From Chitinophagaceae bacterium (GTDB taxonomy: Bacteria > Bacteroidota > Bacteroidia > Chitinophagales > Chitinophagaceae), in contig JAACZQ010000047.1 in the NCBI GenBank assembly GCA_009996675.1, positions 1 through 43,560 of the forward strand: a stretch of DNA of 43,560 bases, given 5' to 3'. The position numbers were made by a program, and so were the translations under genes. The notes beneath the pieces are model-generated. The model saw only the letters and a list, made by a program, of their open reading frames with translations. It was not told where the DNA came from and made no database searches. Every line of letters starts with the position of its first letter. Position 1 is the stretch's first letter. Below, piece by piece: positions 18,105-26,750 of this stretch.

Positions 18105-18133
18105 AAAAGCCCGGTCTGATTGATCGGGCTTTT
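18105..18133. terminator. Bidirectional terminator after the GLPGLI gene
   Basis: Arms 18105-18116 and 18122-18133 form a 12-bp stem (one G-U) with a 5-base loop, flanked by A and T tracts. It lies between the convergent GLPGLI gene and the coiled-coil protein gene. Confidence 0.85.
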
Positions 18134-18140
18134 GTTTATC

Positions 18141-19688
18141 CTATTTCAGAAGTTCTTCCAGCCATCCCTTATTGGTTGTTTTCTGAACCGCCTCCATATC
18201 CGCAACATTCAGGCCACGCAGGAAACTCTTATACCCCGACAAATAAGAAGCATTTGACGCAGAAGGACAGTATGCATTGAATACATGCGAGCTGTAGGGT
18301 TTAGACAGGGAAATTACAGCCTGTACGCAGGGGAATACCTGATTCCAGTTACCTCCCACATCCGACCTGGCCTGGTTATATACCGGACAATTCACTGGTT
18401 GGCTGGCAGTAAGCATTCGCCCGCTCTCCGTACCGATGAGGTTATACAAATCGGTTTGCCTCTTTTGCACCTGATCTACGCGATCATTGTATGCATTCTG
18501 TGCCTGTCCACGTTCCGATGTGGCATTGGTTACCGACAACCTCAATTCCCTGATCCTGGCATCAGCAGCAGCCCTTATTTTAGCTACAGCCAGCTCCTGC
18601 TCTTTAGGCAGTCCGATTTTTAATTGCCATATTTCACTGTCAAGTATTTTGTTATCGGCCAGCAATTTTTTAGCTGTATTCTCATAACTGGTTTTAGCTG
18701 ACAGGATTTCGCCATCAAGTCTTTTTATTGCAGCAAGAATCTCCGTTTTACGCGCCGTTAACAGTACGCGTAAACTATCTTTCAGCTTAGGCATGCGCAA
18801 ATCTGTTTCAATACCCCCCAACTCTTTTTGATACTCCCCTTTGGCGGCTTTTTGGGGATCAATCAGTTGTTCCAGTTGAACTTCGGCTTCTGCGAGCTGT
18901 TGTTTATTTCGCGCAATCTTATCATTTTTTAATGCCTGATTCTCCTCGTTCTGCTTTTTCAATGCCTCTCTTTTTTCTGCCGCATCTTTCTGGAATTGCA
19001 CTTCAGTAGCATCAATCCGGGCATTGTAAATAGTTATCTTATCGGTGGCAATGAGCACCGGAGTAACATAATTGAGCAACTCATTCACCCAGGATTCATG
19101 CTTGCTTTTAGCATCCGCAAACACTTGCTTGTCATAACGCTTACTATGTTCTGTGATCTCTGTACAAAGCGATGTGTTATCTTTTTCCGTATCATCGATC
19201 TGCTTTTTCTTAGCCGCAATTGCCGGATCTTCTTTTTGCAAAGCCAATAACTGCACTTTTTTATAGGCAATTTTTTCCCGATACAAAGCCCTTGTAGCTT
19301 CCAGCTCCGAAGTAGGCGCCGGAACGGCATAGCCCTTTACTTCACCCAAATGTTTCTGGAAATCAATGCCCTGTTTTTCAAACTCAGACTTGTATTTACC
19401 GCACTGACTGCATTTAGCACCTACTTTCATATCACGGATCAAGTCATCCATTTCTTTGTACAAGGCATTAATTTCATTCTGCATCCGCTGGATACGGGCT
19501 TTCCAGGCAGAATCAAGGGAAGCAAGTTGTTCTTTATACTGACTGATCCTTTGCCGGTTATCGAGTATCCGTTTGGCTTTTGATTCAATAGCAGTGACTT
19601 CTCCAATACCAACGGTTGACTGAGCATACACTATGCTTGTCATCACAATAAAACAAAAGAAAAGTACGGGCTGTTTTAATTTTTGCAT
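18141..19688 (-). CDS. Secreted coiled-coil protein of unknown function
   Basis: I do not recognise the family. The 515-residue product has a signal peptide (about 1-22, ending VYAQ). A long charged region (about 30-420) is rich in Lys, Glu, Gln, Ala and Leu with heptad-like spacing, so it is probably extended coiled coil. This is interrupted near residue 93 by a CxxC (AKCSQCGKYK), which could bind metal or form a disulfide. The C-terminal 85 residues are different: they contain isolated cysteines and aromatic residues and look globular. It follows the 204-aa protein gene by 18 bases and is probably co-transcribed with it. A periplasmic or surface scaffolding role is only a guess. Confidence 0.75.
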   Translation of the reverse strand: MQKLKQPVLFFCFIVMTSIVYAQSTVGIGEVTAIESKAKRILDNRQRISQYKEQLASLDSAWKARIQRMQNEINALYKEMDDLIRDMKVGAKCSQCGKYKSEFEKQGIDFQKHLGEVKGYAVPAPTSELEATRALYREKIAYKKVQLLALQKEDPAIAAKKKQIDDTEKDNTSLCTEITEHSKRYDKQVFADAKSKHESWVNELLNYVTPVLIATDKITIYNARIDATEVQFQKDAAEKREALKKQNEENQALKNDKIARNKQQLAEAEVQLEQLIDPQKAAKGEYQKELGGIETDLRMPKLKDSLRVLLTARKTEILAAIKRLDGEILSAKTSYENTAKKLLADNKILDSEIWQLKIGLPKEQELAVAKIRAAADARIRELRLSVTNATSERGQAQNAYNDRVDQVQKRQTDLYNLIGTESGRMLTASQPVNCPVYNQARSDVGGNWNQVFPCVQAVISLSKPYSSHVFNAYCPSASNASYLSGYKSFLRGLNVADMEAVQKTTNKGWLEELLK

Positions 19689-19706
19689 GCGACTATGCCT
19701 TGAATA

Positions 19707-20321
19707 TTATTTACCGAAAGGATCATCTTCTGCTTTGGCGAGGTTACGTAAATGTTCCAGTGCCTTGCGTATTTTGTCGAAATTGGTACCATCCGATTTC
19801 AGGTAAGGCATACTTATCTGGTTTACGTAGTACTGTTTGCGATCTGTTTCTTTCCAGTCATAATAATAAACACTACCGTCGTTTCGGGTTCTGTAATAAC
19901 CATATCCGTTAGCGGTTTGGATATCGATTGCCGTTTGTGCCGTTAATGTAATTGTTATTACACCAACCGGGTCTGAAGAATATTGATCTGCAGCGAGCGT
20001 AATAGATGATATCTGTGCCGGGTTAAACGTTGTGTAGTTGTATTTAACGTTATAATTACTTTGCTGATCTCCGGCTGACGAGTTTACATAATTACTCCGC
20101 TGTGTTGTAATCTTTACGCCCTTAGTATCATTGACAAATTCTGAACTCCAGAAATATAATCTTTCGCTGGTACCTACAGGTGTTCGGTAGTAACCAATAA
20201 TTTCTTTAAACTTTTTATTGAGATAGTTAACCGTTTCTTCTTTGGTTAGCATTTCCTTTTGTGCGTGGGCAGTTTGCAACATATACGCACAGGCAAAAAC
20301 AAATAATAATTTGGTTTTCAT
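19707..20321 (-). CDS. Small secreted protein of unknown function
   Basis: A 204-residue protein with signal peptide MKTKLLFVFACAYMLQTAHAQ. The mature part is rich in Tyr, Asn, Ser and Thr, with alternating polar/hydrophobic stretches typical of beta structure, and it ends in a short helix and the acidic tail KAEDDPFGK. I cannot assign a family. It is the first gene of a two-gene unit: the coiled-coil protein begins 18 bases later. A good -7 box (TATATTTG) lies 26 bases upstream of the ATG. The pair's shared export signals suggest that the two products work together outside the cytoplasm (inference). Confidence 0.72.
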   Translation of the reverse strand: MKTKLLFVFACAYMLQTAHAQKEMLTKEETVNYLNKKFKEIIGYYRTPVGTSERLYFWSSEFVNDTKGVKITTQRSNYVNSSAGDQQSNYNVKYNYTTFNPAQISSITLAADQYSSDPVGVITITLTAQTAIDIQTANGYGYYRTRNDGSVYYYDWKETDRKQYYVNQISMPYLKSDGTNFDKIRKALEHLRNLAKAEDDPFGK

Positions 20322-20347
20322 ATGATAGAATTTTACAGTGGCTGACC

Positions 20348-20355
20348 CAAATATA
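20348..20355 (-). promoter_or_regulatory. -7 box upstream of the secreted-protein pair
   Basis: TATATTTG on the minus strand, an exact TAnnTTTG match, 26 bases before the start of the 204-aa protein. No TTG at the -33 position. Confidence 0.45.
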
Positions 20356-20439
20356 AAAACTATGCCATCCGATGATAGCGAAATGCGAACCTAATTTGTG
20401 TTATTTGAGGAGAATACCTGTTTTTCGGTATGCGTAATC

Positions 20440-21549
20440 TCACAGTTTGCCTGTGCTGGCTGATGCCTCCCACCAGGGTTCAAATTTATTGTATTGTCCC
20501 CATGTTACCGGCTCCCCTATTTTGGGGGTAAGCAAGGGTATTTGCTGAAGACTGGAATGAACAATAAGCCGCATGATCGGCTCGTCCCAGGCATGGTTGG
20601 CGAGTTGAAATTTACCCCAATGCACAGGTAATAATTGCTGTGCTTTCAGGTCTCTGGCTGCCTGTGCCACTTCTTCGGGCATCATGTGAATATACTTCCA
20701 GTTTTTATCGTATTGACCACATTCCAGTATCGCCAGATGAAAAGGACCATAGGCTTCTCCTACAGCAGCAAAATGGGTATCGTAACCGCTATCGCCACCC
20801 AGGTAAATACACTGCGACGGGCTGTAGAGTACAAAGGAAGTCCACAATACCTGGTTTCTTTTCAATCCGCGACCGGAAAAATGTCTTGCCGGAGTCAGCA
20901 CTACTTCAAAACCGTCCTGCAGATCAAAACGGTCATGCCATTCCCCTTCGAGGATCTGGTCCGGCTGAAAACCCCATCGTTCCAGGTGTGCTCCCGTACC
21001 CAGCCCGGTAATTACTTTTTTCACCCGCTTACGCAATGCGCTGACAGTTTTATAGTCGAGGTGATCCCAATGATCGTGGGTAATGAATAAGTAATCAATA
21101 TCAGGCAGATCATCCGCGGTATAAGGATCTGTGCCAGGAAAACTTTTACCCGTACCTGGTAAGGGTGAAATGCTGCCGCTCAATACCGGATCCACCAATA
21201 TTTTTTTCCCGTCGAGTTGCATAAAATAACTCGAATGACCCAGCCAAACAAATACCCGTTCCTTGGGTTGCAGGGCATGGAGATCTGTTTTAACAACAGG
21301 CAGGACCTGACCGGGCCTCCCTCTTTTGCTTTTTCCGAAGATAAATTCCCACAAAACCGTTCCATACCTTACCCCTTCCGTAAGGTCTGGCGTATAAGTC
21401 AGATTTTGAAAACGGTTATTCTGGTAATGCGCAGAGGCCCTGATCCGTGCCAGTCTTTCACCCCTGGCTATGGCGCCAAATGCCGGTGTACGGATATACA
21501 GCAGAAAAAAAAGGACAAGTATTCCGGTAATTAAAAAGATATAAAACAT
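20440..21549 (-). CDS. Membrane-anchored metallo-beta-lactamase-fold hydrolase (NAPE-PLD/UlaG-like)
   Basis: A protein of 369 residues from ATG 21549, or 379 from ATG 21579; I prefer the shorter form because it begins with a single 20-residue membrane helix. The metal-binding signature HDHWDHLD gives the HxHxDH motif. Further ligands are expected in TPARHFSGRG, GGDSGYD and LPVHWGKFQL. This order, and the substrate-side GHSSYFMQLDGKKILVDPV, match bacterial relatives of N-acylphosphatidylethanolamine phospholipase D and UlaG-type lactonases. Phospholipid-related hydrolysis near the inner membrane is plausible, but the substrate is not known. It stands between two terminators and appears to be a single-gene unit. 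Confidence 0.85.
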   Translation of the reverse strand: MFYIFLITGILVLFFLLYIRTPAFGAIARGERLARIRASAHYQNNRFQNLTYTPDLTEGVRYGTVLWEFIFGKSKRGRPGQVLPVVKTDLHALQPKERVFVWLGHSSYFMQLDGKKILVDPVLSGSISPLPGTGKSFPGTDPYTADDLPDIDYLFITHDHWDHLDYKTVSALRKRVKKVITGLGTGAHLERWGFQPDQILEGEWHDRFDLQDGFEVVLTPARHFSGRGLKRNQVLWTSFVLYSPSQCIYLGGDSGYDTHFAAVGEAYGPFHLAILECGQYDKNWKYIHMMPEEVAQAARDLKAQQLLPVHWGKFQLANHAWDEPIMRLIVHSSLQQIPLLTPKIGEPVTWGQYNKFEPWWEASASTGKL

Positions 21550-21602
21550 AATTATTGTGCTTACCAGTAAGACGAACATCCCTGAAGGATATTGTACAAA
21601 AA

Positions 21603-21627
21603 CGCCCCGTTTTATTCAAACGGGGCG
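21603..21627 (-). terminator. Terminator of beta-barrel protein 1
   Basis: Arms 21603-21612 and 21618-21627 (10 bp, CGCCCCGTTT/AAACGGGGCG) with a 5-base loop. On the minus strand it is followed by TTTTTG. It lies 31 bases beyond the stop of the beta-barrel gene. Confidence 0.88.
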
Positions 21628-21658
21628 CAAATCATGAGAAAATAACAACGGAAGCCTG

Positions 21659-24466
21659 CTATCCTCCAATTGTTCTAACAAACATGCGTGGTCCACTTGA
21701 TGCATTACCGCTTTTATTCAGGCTCAGCGTAAAGCTCAACAGGAAATAACGTTGCAAAACATTATAGCGGGTATCTTCAATATAGTTCTGATTGGCATTC
21801 CGGGAAATTCCTACGTTTTTATTGAGCAGGTCAAATACGCTCAATTTCACTTCGGCCCGTTTGTTTTTCAGGAAACTTTTAGCCAGAGATGCATTCCAGA
21901 ATGGTACGCTGGTATTGAAGCCATCGGCCCGGCCGGAATTAATCGTATAGTTAAATGTATTATTCAGTATCAGCCCCAGCGGCAGGTAATTATTCATATC
22001 CAGTCCATAGGTTTGCTGCAGGTAATTGCTGTTCAACTGCGATTGCAACGAATATTGCGCCCTGCTGATGTTCAACCTTGCTGAAGCCTGCACATCCATC
22101 AGGTTATCTTTATTGAAGCTATAGGTAAGTGAAGGCCCGATACTGCTATTCCTGATTTCATTCTTTTTACCGTTCAGGAAAGAAATGGTATTGGTAAGAT
22201 TACTACCCAGTCCTATATCTATACGGGATTTTATTTTTTTGATGGGGAATCCGGCATTGATGCTTCCGAACAAAAAGTACTGTCCGTTCGCATTAATAGG
22301 CATACTGATCCGCGAACCATTGGGCTGCAACACATCCGAGTTAATAATAGCATTATTGGTGATATTCGCCGACAGGAAAGCAAAGAAATTGCGTTGCGTA
22401 TACACATTGGTTGCAAAATAATTCAACGAGATACTTTGGGCATAACTCCGCTTTAAATTGGGATTGCCAGTATAGGTATACAGCGGATCACTGACATCTG
22501 CTACCGGCTGCAATTGACTGGTGGATGGTTGTGTAGTAGAAGTATTATAATTAAGTGTCAGGGACTTGGATGAAGCTATACGATACTGTAGCATGGCATT
22601 GGGCAACAAATCCGTAAAGCTTTGTGACACCACATTATTATTGGTCTTATTCACACTCTCCAGTTTTGCAAACTGCATAGAAGCACCCACAGTCATGGTC
22701 AGTTTTTTCATATTGGAGCGGAAATTCAAGCTACCTCCGCCATAACTGTAATTGCTGGAGAAACTATTGGTTAAAGCCGTATTCAGCTTATCGTATTTCC
22801 CGGAAGCTCCATTGTAATCATATGTGGCACGATCGCTTTCGCCGGAATTGGTATTATAAAAACTGCTGATTTCAAGTAAAGACCTTTTACCAATAGGTTC
22901 TGTATACACGAGATTCATGCCAAGGTTTCGGGTAACGGCGTTGCGGCTATTCTTCTGATTGGTGATGGAATCACGCAGCGGAACACCAGCAGCATAAAAT
23001 GTGTTCCTGGTTTGCAGATCCCCGGTTTGCTTACTATCGTTATAATTAATAGTCACTGTGGAAGACAGGGTTCTCCCCTTCTTTTTTAAACGCTGACGGT
23101 ACAGCGCTGTTCCAGCCAGGTTTAATGCCTCAGAATGGGTTTTATTATCGCTATAACCATCATTCAGGGTTACACCTTTATTATCTTTCGATACATAACT
23201 GTTATAGCTGCGTGTATCGTTTTGCTGCGCTGTAATCTGGGGTGTAAACTTCAAAGAAGTAAGGCTGTCGAATTTATGATCAATGCTGCCGTTCCATCTT
23301 TGTTGCTTCACACGGCGGGCCGTATTGGTGTTGGCCAGATAATCAAAATTATTTCCGGGTAACAGATTTTGTCTTGTTACAGTCCGGTTGGTGGCCAGAT
23401 CTATATCGCTTAACATTAAGCTGGTATTCACATCACTTTTCTTATTCCAGTTGTCATTATAGTTCAGACCACCGGCATAGGTTTTTGCAACACCCTGCTG
23501 ATTCTGTCCCAAACCACTTACAGGCAACCCATCATCGCTACCACCTGAGCGAATGGTAATACCACCTCCATTACGCATACCGCGGGCAAGGTCTCCGGTA
23601 AAATTCATTACATCACTCAAGCTAAAGCCCTGCCGGTTGGTATTATTACCCATGGCCAAGAGCGACATCTGCTGATCTCCGTTGAATTTATTGATATTGG
23701 TTTGTCCGTCGTATCGCTCTTTATTTCCCGCACCAGCTGTAACCCGACCGAACAATGATTTATTTCTGTCTTTTTTCAGTTTCAGGTTGATGGCTTTTTC
23801 GCTGTTACCATCATCAATACCTGTAAATTCAGCACGATCGCTTCGTTTATCGAAAACCTGTACTTTATCCACAGCACTGGCATCCAGGTTTTTAGTTGCA
23901 ATTTTAGGATCGCCTGTAAAAAATTCTTTCCCGTTGACCAGTACGCGGTTAATTTTTTGTCCGTTTACCCGAACAGTACCATCATTATCTACCGTTACGC
24001 CCGGCAATTTCTTCAGCAGGTCTTCTACTACTGCATTGGGTTGTGTTTTAAAGTTTTCGGTATTAAATTCTACCGTATCGTTATTAATGGTTACGGGGGC
24101 CCTGCGGGCATTTACTGTTACATCGGATCCGTGTACCAGATCGGTCATGGCCAGGTTACCCATATCCAATGTTTCACCCGGCTTAATATCTATTTCTTTC
24201 CAAACTGGCACAAAGCCAACATAGGAAGCGGAAAGCAGGTAGCTGCCTTTGTCCAGACTTGGGATTGAAAAATAACCTTCAGCATTGGCCCGTGTAAACG
24301 TAACCAATGTTGAATCTTTGGTATTTACCACGGATACCGTTGCATAGGCCAGTCCTTTTTTGGATGCCGTATCATAAACAGTACCTTTTACGGCTACGGG
24401 CTTGGTTTGCGCCTGTAAGCAAAACGGGAGTAAAACAATGGTGATCAGGGTGAGCATGCGATACAT
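21659..24466 (-). CDS. Outer-membrane beta-barrel protein 1 (TonB-receptor-like, N-terminal carboxypeptidase-regulatory domain)
   Basis: A 935-residue outer-membrane protein. Signal peptide about 1-20; carboxypeptidase-regulatory-like domain about 24-105 (VKGTVYDTASKKGLAYATV); plug-like domain about 115-225, including DTVEFNTENFKT, LLKKLPGVTVD and KEFFTGDPKIATKNL. The remainder is barrel, with alternating strands and many Asn/Ser/Thr. No SusD-type partner and no N-terminal FecR-interaction domain are seen, so this is not a standard polysaccharide-utilisation locus. Beta-barrel protein 2 (34111-36996) is a paralogue with the same domain order. The control region carries the direct-repeat array also found at the GLPGLI promoter. 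The transported or displayed ligand is unknown. Confidence 0.9.
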   Translation of the reverse strand: MYRMLTLITIVLLPFCLQAQTKPVAVKGTVYDTASKKGLAYATVSVVNTKDSTLVTFTRANAEGYFSIPSLDKGSYLLSASYVGFVPVWKEIDIKPGETLDMGNLAMTDLVHGSDVTVNARRAPVTINNDTVEFNTENFKTQPNAVVEDLLKKLPGVTVDNDGTVRVNGQKINRVLVNGKEFFTGDPKIATKNLDASAVDKVQVFDKRSDRAEFTGIDDGNSEKAINLKLKKDRNKSLFGRVTAGAGNKERYDGQTNINKFNGDQQMSLLAMGNNTNRQGFSLSDVMNFTGDLARGMRNGGGITIRSGGSDDGLPVSGLGQNQQGVAKTYAGGLNYNDNWNKKSDVNTSLMLSDIDLATNRTVTRQNLLPGNNFDYLANTNTARRVKQQRWNGSIDHKFDSLTSLKFTPQITAQQNDTRSYNSYVSKDNKGVTLNDGYSDNKTHSEALNLAGTALYRQRLKKKGRTLSSTVTINYNDSKQTGDLQTRNTFYAAGVPLRDSITNQKNSRNAVTRNLGMNLVYTEPIGKRSLLEISSFYNTNSGESDRATYDYNGASGKYDKLNTALTNSFSSNYSYGGGSLNFRSNMKKLTMTVGASMQFAKLESVNKTNNNVVSQSFTDLLPNAMLQYRIASSKSLTLNYNTSTTQPSTSQLQPVADVSDPLYTYTGNPNLKRSYAQSISLNYFATNVYTQRNFFAFLSANITNNAIINSDVLQPNGSRISMPINANGQYFLFGSINAGFPIKKIKSRIDIGLGSNLTNTISFLNGKKNEIRNSSIGPSLTYSFNKDNLMDVQASARLNISRAQYSLQSQLNSNYLQQTYGLDMNNYLPLGLILNNTFNYTINSGRADGFNTSVPFWNASLAKSFLKNKRAEVKLSVFDLLNKNVGISRNANQNYIEDTRYNVLQRYFLLSFTLSLNKSGNASSGPRMFVRTIGG

Positions 24467-24485
24467 GAGTCTTGGTTTTGTAGCT

Positions 24486-24552
24486 CAAAAGTATCGGAGG
24501 GATCCCTGATTAGCGGTTAATGAACTTTGGGGAAAGGTTAATGAAGGTTAAA
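24486..24552 (-). promoter_or_regulatory. Promoter of beta-barrel protein 1 with direct-repeat array
   Basis: On the minus strand: TTTAACC (24552-24546), ATTAACC (24542-24536), ATTAACC (24521-24515), giving offsets 0, 10 and 31 as at 17149-17186. An exact -7 box TACTTTTG lies at 24493-24486, 19 bases before the ATG. The -33 position lacks TTG and abuts the third repeat, which suggests activation. Confidence 0.55.
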
Positions 24553-24557
24553 GTAAT

Positions 24558-24598
24558 AAAAAAGCCGATATGAGTTTTGCTCCCATACCGGCTTTTTT
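24558..24598 (-). terminator. Terminator of the FKBP isomerase gene
   Basis: Arms AAAAAAGCCG (24558-24567) and CGGCTTTTTT (24589-24598), with partial inner pairing of TATG and CATA. It is flanked by T on the minus strand and lies 13 bases past the FKBP stop. Confidence 0.85.
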
Positions 24599-24611
24599 AC
24601 TGAACAAAGGA

Positions 24612-25337
24612 TTAATGTTCTATGGCAATCAGTTCTACTTCAAATATCAGGGTTGCGCCCGAAGGAATCTGGGGGCCGGGTGATCTATCGCCGTAAGCGA
24701 GATCGGCTGGTACAAATAATCTCCATTTGCTGCCAACAGTCATCAGTTGTAATGCTTCCTGCCATCCCTGGATTACACCATTTACAGCAAACACCACGGG
24801 TTCACCTCTTTGTACAGAGCTTTCAAAAACCGTTCCATCGGTGAGGGTTCCGTGGTAATGGCACTTGACACGATCCGTGGCGCTCGGCTTTTCTTCACTG
24901 GCTCCTGTCTTCATCACTTCATATTGCAATCCGCTTGGCAGGGTAACCACGCCAGGCTTTTTGGCATTGGCATCCAGGAATACCCGGGCAGCTTTACGGG
25001 CCGACTCTATTTTAGCTTCCGATACTTTTGTTACATAGGAATTGATACAACCATCGAGCAACTCTTCCGGTAATACTATTTTCTTGTTTTGCAGTACATC
25101 AGACAGCGCTTTTTGAAGCAGGTTCACGTTCATACCATCAAAACCCTGCTGTTTCAGATTTTGGGCCACCCGTATTCCCAATGCATAGCTGGCGCTATCG
25201 TTGGAACTTTTGAATAAACCGGGGGTATTGGCTGTTTTAGCGGCAGGCGCTTTTGCAGCTGTTGCCGGTTTTTTAACCTGGGCAATCGCTCCGGCCATGA
25301 GCCCTAATCCTACAATAGAAAGTGTAATTCTTTTCAT
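24612..25337 (-). CDS. FKBP-type peptidyl-prolyl isomerase, exported (FklB/Mip-like)
   Basis: A 241-residue isomerase that speeds cis-trans rotation of proline bonds during folding of exported proteins. A signal peptide (about 1-20) is followed by an Ala/Lys/Pro linker. A helical FKBP_N dimerisation domain (about 45-130, YALGIRVAQNLKQQGF) precedes the catalytic FKBP_C domain (about 135-241: VKCHYHGTLTDGTVFESS, VIQGWQEALQLM, IPSGATLIFEVEL). Asp and Phe of DGTVFESS, and Trp of IQGW, line the active site in the family. It is transcribed from its own promoter candidate downstream of the arginine operon, and no clear terminator separates it from argH. Confidence 0.92.
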   Translation of the reverse strand: MKRITLSIVGLGLMAGAIAQVKKPATAAKAPAAKTANTPGLFKSSNDSASYALGIRVAQNLKQQGFDGMNVNLLQKALSDVLQNKKIVLPEELLDGCINSYVTKVSEAKIESARKAARVFLDANAKKPGVVTLPSGLQYEVMKTGASEEKPSATDRVKCHYHGTLTDGTVFESSVQRGEPVVFAVNGVIQGWQEALQLMTVGSKWRLFVPADLAYGDRSPGPQIPSGATLIFEVELIAIEH

Positions 25338-25356
25338 TTGATCTTTTTTGCTCGTT

Positions 25357-25387
25357 CAAAGCAACAATAAATATCATTAACGGCCAA
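25357..25387 (-). promoter_or_regulatory. Promoter of the FKBP gene
   Basis: Minus strand: TTG (25387-25385), 20-base spacer, TTGCTTTG (25364-25357), one mismatch from TAnnTTTG, 19 bases before the ATG. Confidence 0.45.
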
Positions 25388-25412
25388 AGTATGGCTTTAC
25401 AGTCTGCACATT

Positions 25413-26750
25413 TTAACCATTCAATAGATTATCCAGTGCCGATTTTACTTTCTGAAAGCCAAAACCGGCCAGTACAGACTCCATCATACCATTTATTTCG
25501 GCATTACAGAGGTTTCCGATACTGCCTTCATGTGTGTGATGCAATTGGGTTTCATACGCAAATGTGCCAGATTCTATGGATAAACCAACCTGCTTATAAG
25601 CATCCCGGAATGGAATACCCTGTAGTACCAGCTTATTCACCGCTTCAACGCTGAATGCATACTGATACTTGATGTCTGCCAGGATATCCTGCCGGATCTC
25701 TACAGAACGCAGCATGAGCGATGCCATATCGAGGCAATCATGCAATGTCTGAAAAGCCGGGAATAAATGTTCTTTCAGCAATTGTAAATCCCGATGATAC
25801 CCGGATGGCAGGTTCGTGGTCATAAGCATGATCTCATTGGGTAATGCTTTGATGCGGTTACAGTGTGATCGTATCAGTTCAAATACATCCGGGTTTTTCT
25901 TATGCGGCATAATGCTCGATCCTGTTGTGAGCTCTGGCGGGAAACTGATGAAATCAAAATTCTGATTCAGGTATAAACAGGCATCCATGCTCAGTTTTGC
26001 AAGGGTATCTGCCAGGTTTGCCAGCGCCATTGCCGTAATCCGTTCGGCCTTACCCCTGCCCATCTGCGCATACACCACATTATAATTCAGATTCTCGAAA
26101 CCCAGTAAACTGGTAGTAAGACTGCGATTGACCGGAAAAGAAGATCCATATCCGGCAGCTGATCCCAGGGGATTCTTATTCACCACCTGCCAGGCACCCT
26201 GTAAAGTATGCATATCATCTACCAGACTTTCTGCATAAGCACCAAACCAAAGTCCGAATGAAGAGGGCATGGCCAACTGTAAGTGTGTATATCCGGGGAG
26301 CAAATGCGTTTTGAACTTTTCACTTTGCGACTGCAATAATGTAAAAAATGCCTGTACAGAACCTGTCAGCTTCATCAGTTCATCCCGTAAAAAAAGTTTG
26401 ATATCCACCAGCACCTGGTCGTTTCGACTTCTGGCACTGTGAATTTTTTTACCGGTATCGCCCAGGGCCCTGGTTAACATTAATTCTACCTGTGAGTGTA
26501 TATCTTCCACCCCATCTTCTAGGCTGAACCCGGGATTGGTGGTTACTTCCGCATAGATCGAACGCAATGCCTTCACCAATTCATCCGCTTCAGCCTCGGT
26601 GAGCAATCCAACAGTAGCCAACATACGGGCATGTGCCATGGAGCCCAGTACATCAAAAGGCGCCAGCTGCAGGTCAAATTCTTTATCCCTGCCTACTGTA
26701 AATTTCTCTACACTGTCGGCTACCTGAATATTTTTTTGCCAGAGTTTCAT
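25413..26750 (-). CDS. argH: Argininosuccinate lyase
   Basis: A 445-residue member of the fumarase/aspartase superfamily that splits argininosuccinate into arginine and fumarate, the last step of arginine synthesis. Signatures: HSARSRNDQ (104-112), PGYTHLQLAMP (152-162) and the mobile catalytic loop GSSIMPHKKNP (277-287), whose first serine region contains the catalytic base. Length fits the family. Its ATG overlaps the stop of the upstream M20 deacylase (ATGA), so translation is probably coupled. It is the last gene of the operon. Confidence 0.97.
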   Translation of the reverse strand: MKLWQKNIQVADSVEKFTVGRDKEFDLQLAPFDVLGSMAHARMLATVGLLTEAEADELVKALRSIYAEVTTNPGFSLEDGVEDIHSQVELMLTRALGDTGKKIHSARSRNDQVLVDIKLFLRDELMKLTGSVQAFFTLLQSQSEKFKTHLLPGYTHLQLAMPSSFGLWFGAYAESLVDDMHTLQGAWQVVNKNPLGSAAGYGSSFPVNRSLTTSLLGFENLNYNVVYAQMGRGKAERITAMALANLADTLAKLSMDACLYLNQNFDFISFPPELTTGSSIMPHKKNPDVFELIRSHCNRIKALPNEIMLMTTNLPSGYHRDLQLLKEHLFPAFQTLHDCLDMASLMLRSVEIRQDILADIKYQYAFSVEAVNKLVLQGIPFRDAYKQVGLSIESGTFAYETQLHHTHEGSIGNLCNAEINGMMESVLAGFGFQKVKSALDNLLNG

